A DNA stretch of 32,958 nt, from NCBI GenBank assembly GCA_014804425.1, contig JAAUZV010000017.1, positions 57,196 to 90,153 on the forward strand, in the 5' to 3' direction. Below are positions 32,401 to 32,958 of this stretch, in pieces. The notes beneath the pieces are model-generated. The model saw only the letters and a program-made list of their open reading frames with translations. It did not search any database and was not told the origin of the DNA. Both the position numbers and the translations under genes were made by a program. Numbering within the stretch: position 1 is the first letter of the stretch; every line of letters starts with the position of its first letter. Origin of the DNA: Lachnospiraceae bacterium. Its GTDB lineage: Bacteria > Bacillota > Clostridia > Lachnospirales > Lachnospiraceae.

Positions 32401-32837
32401 GAGACCTCCTTTAAAGTATTTTTAATGCTTTTCAAATAGGTTCTTGCAACAATCAGCTTTTCACCATTGAGCAATGTCGCTTCGAGCTGGCTGTTCATCA
32501 GCTGCCTTATGCTGTAAAGCATATCCACATTCATTAAGCAGGATTTACTGATTCGTATGATTCCGGCCTCTCTTAACGCTTCCTCTAATTCGTATAATTT
32601 TTTATCCGTCATATAGACTTCGTCTTTTGTGTATAAAAAAGTTTTTCTTTCCAATGATTCCACGTAGTAAATATCCGATATATGCACTTGAAAAAGATTT
32701 CCATTGCGATTGCCGCTGATCATAAGATCAAGAGATTCGATTTTTTTGATCAGTTTTTTGGTTTTTGCATCCAGTATGGGATATTCAATAATGATCGTTA
32801 ATGGTTTATCGTCAATTTGCCTTGTCTCTATCTCCAT
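32391..32837 (-). CDS. LytTR-family DNA-binding regulator
   Basis: A 148-residue protein: a short N-terminal part (ETRQIDDKPLTIIIEYPILD) and a LytTR DNA-binding domain from about 50 to 145 (VHISDIYYVESLERKTFLYT, ELEEALREAGIIRISKSCLM, then LIVARTYLKSIKNTLKE). There is no receiver domain, so it is not a phosphorylated response regulator. It pairs with the DUF3021 membrane protein that follows with 10 bp overlap. The RBS GGGAGGAAG lies just upstream of the ATG. It probably controls its own operon and the CPBP protease. Its binding site was not identified in the 121 bp that remain to the window edge, which hold no other gene. Confidence 0.9.
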   Translation of the reverse strand: MEIETRQIDDKPLTIIIEYPILDAKTKKLIKKIESLDLMISGNRNGNLFQVHISDIYYVESLERKTFLYTKDEVYMTDKKLYELEEALREAGIIRISKSCLMNVDMLYSIRQLMNSQLEATLLNGEKLIVARTYLKSIKNTLKEVSWC

Positions 32838-32958
32838 GATCTTCCTCCCATAATAATCTTTATTTTTCTCTTGTTAACTCGCTTTTTCTTTTATTTTCTT
32901 TTTCTCATAGATAAGCTTCCAAGTCTATGTCATCCCCTCGGCCTAAAATCATGAATAA

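Overview
The window reads as a chromosomal segment of a gut-type clostridium, most likely a Lachnospiraceae member. This is inferred from the gene families (lipoprotein GH53 galactanase, FIST-GGDEF protein, EFR1-type ferredoxin, HelD, LytTR/DUF3021 pair), the strong AGGAGG-like ribosome binding sites and the low to middle GC. No rRNA, tRNA, CRISPR array or recognisable intact transposase or integrase gene was found.

Left part, about 1-9000: an accessory, scarred region. It opens with the 3' end of rlmD (23S rRNA m5U1939 methyltransferase). Next come a type II toxin-antitoxin pair (PIN toxin) with its own promoter and terminator, a broken HNH-type gene, an intact stand-alone HNH protein, a displaced remnant of a second rlmD 3' end, a RhuM-family pseudogene, and an unrecognised 1206-residue protein whose C-terminus carries a PD-(D/E)XK nuclease signature. 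That gene, a small XRE regulator and a broken small gene lie between two imperfect 65-bp direct repeats (3688-3752 and 8762-8827). The right copy lies inside an intact small gene and the left copy is fused to the dead RhuM gene. This bracketed nuclease module is the best candidate in the window for an undescribed, probably defensive, system.

Middle part, about 9000-14600: a minus-strand AraC regulator and VOC protein, a 5'-truncated C39-like peptidase, then three accessory genes in a row: a GIY-YIG (T5orf172-type) protein, a small protein with a HEPN-type RNxxxH motif, and a CoiA-like protein with a coiled coil and two zinc ribbons. The three could form a second nucleic-acid-targeting cassette, but the gaps between them are long and co-function is only inferred.

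Right part, about 14600-32958: ordinary chromosome. In order: a cyclophilin-like lipoprotein and an iron-sulfur aldo/keto reductase; a FIST-GGDEF diguanylate cyclase behind a near-consensus promoter with a palindrome at the expected start site; a DUF4304 protein; an M6-like metalloprotease; an AraC regulator divergent from a lipoprotein endo-beta-1,4-galactanase, with a perfect 12-bp inverted repeat in the shared gap; HelD; a methyltransferase, a P-loop kinase, a nucleotidyltransferase and a GNAT acetyltransferase (an array resembling small-molecule modification or resistance genes); a 5'-truncated ATP-binding regulator; a VOC protein; an EFR1-type ferredoxin; and a minus-strand operon LytTR - DUF3021 - CPBP protease in which each gene overlaps the next.
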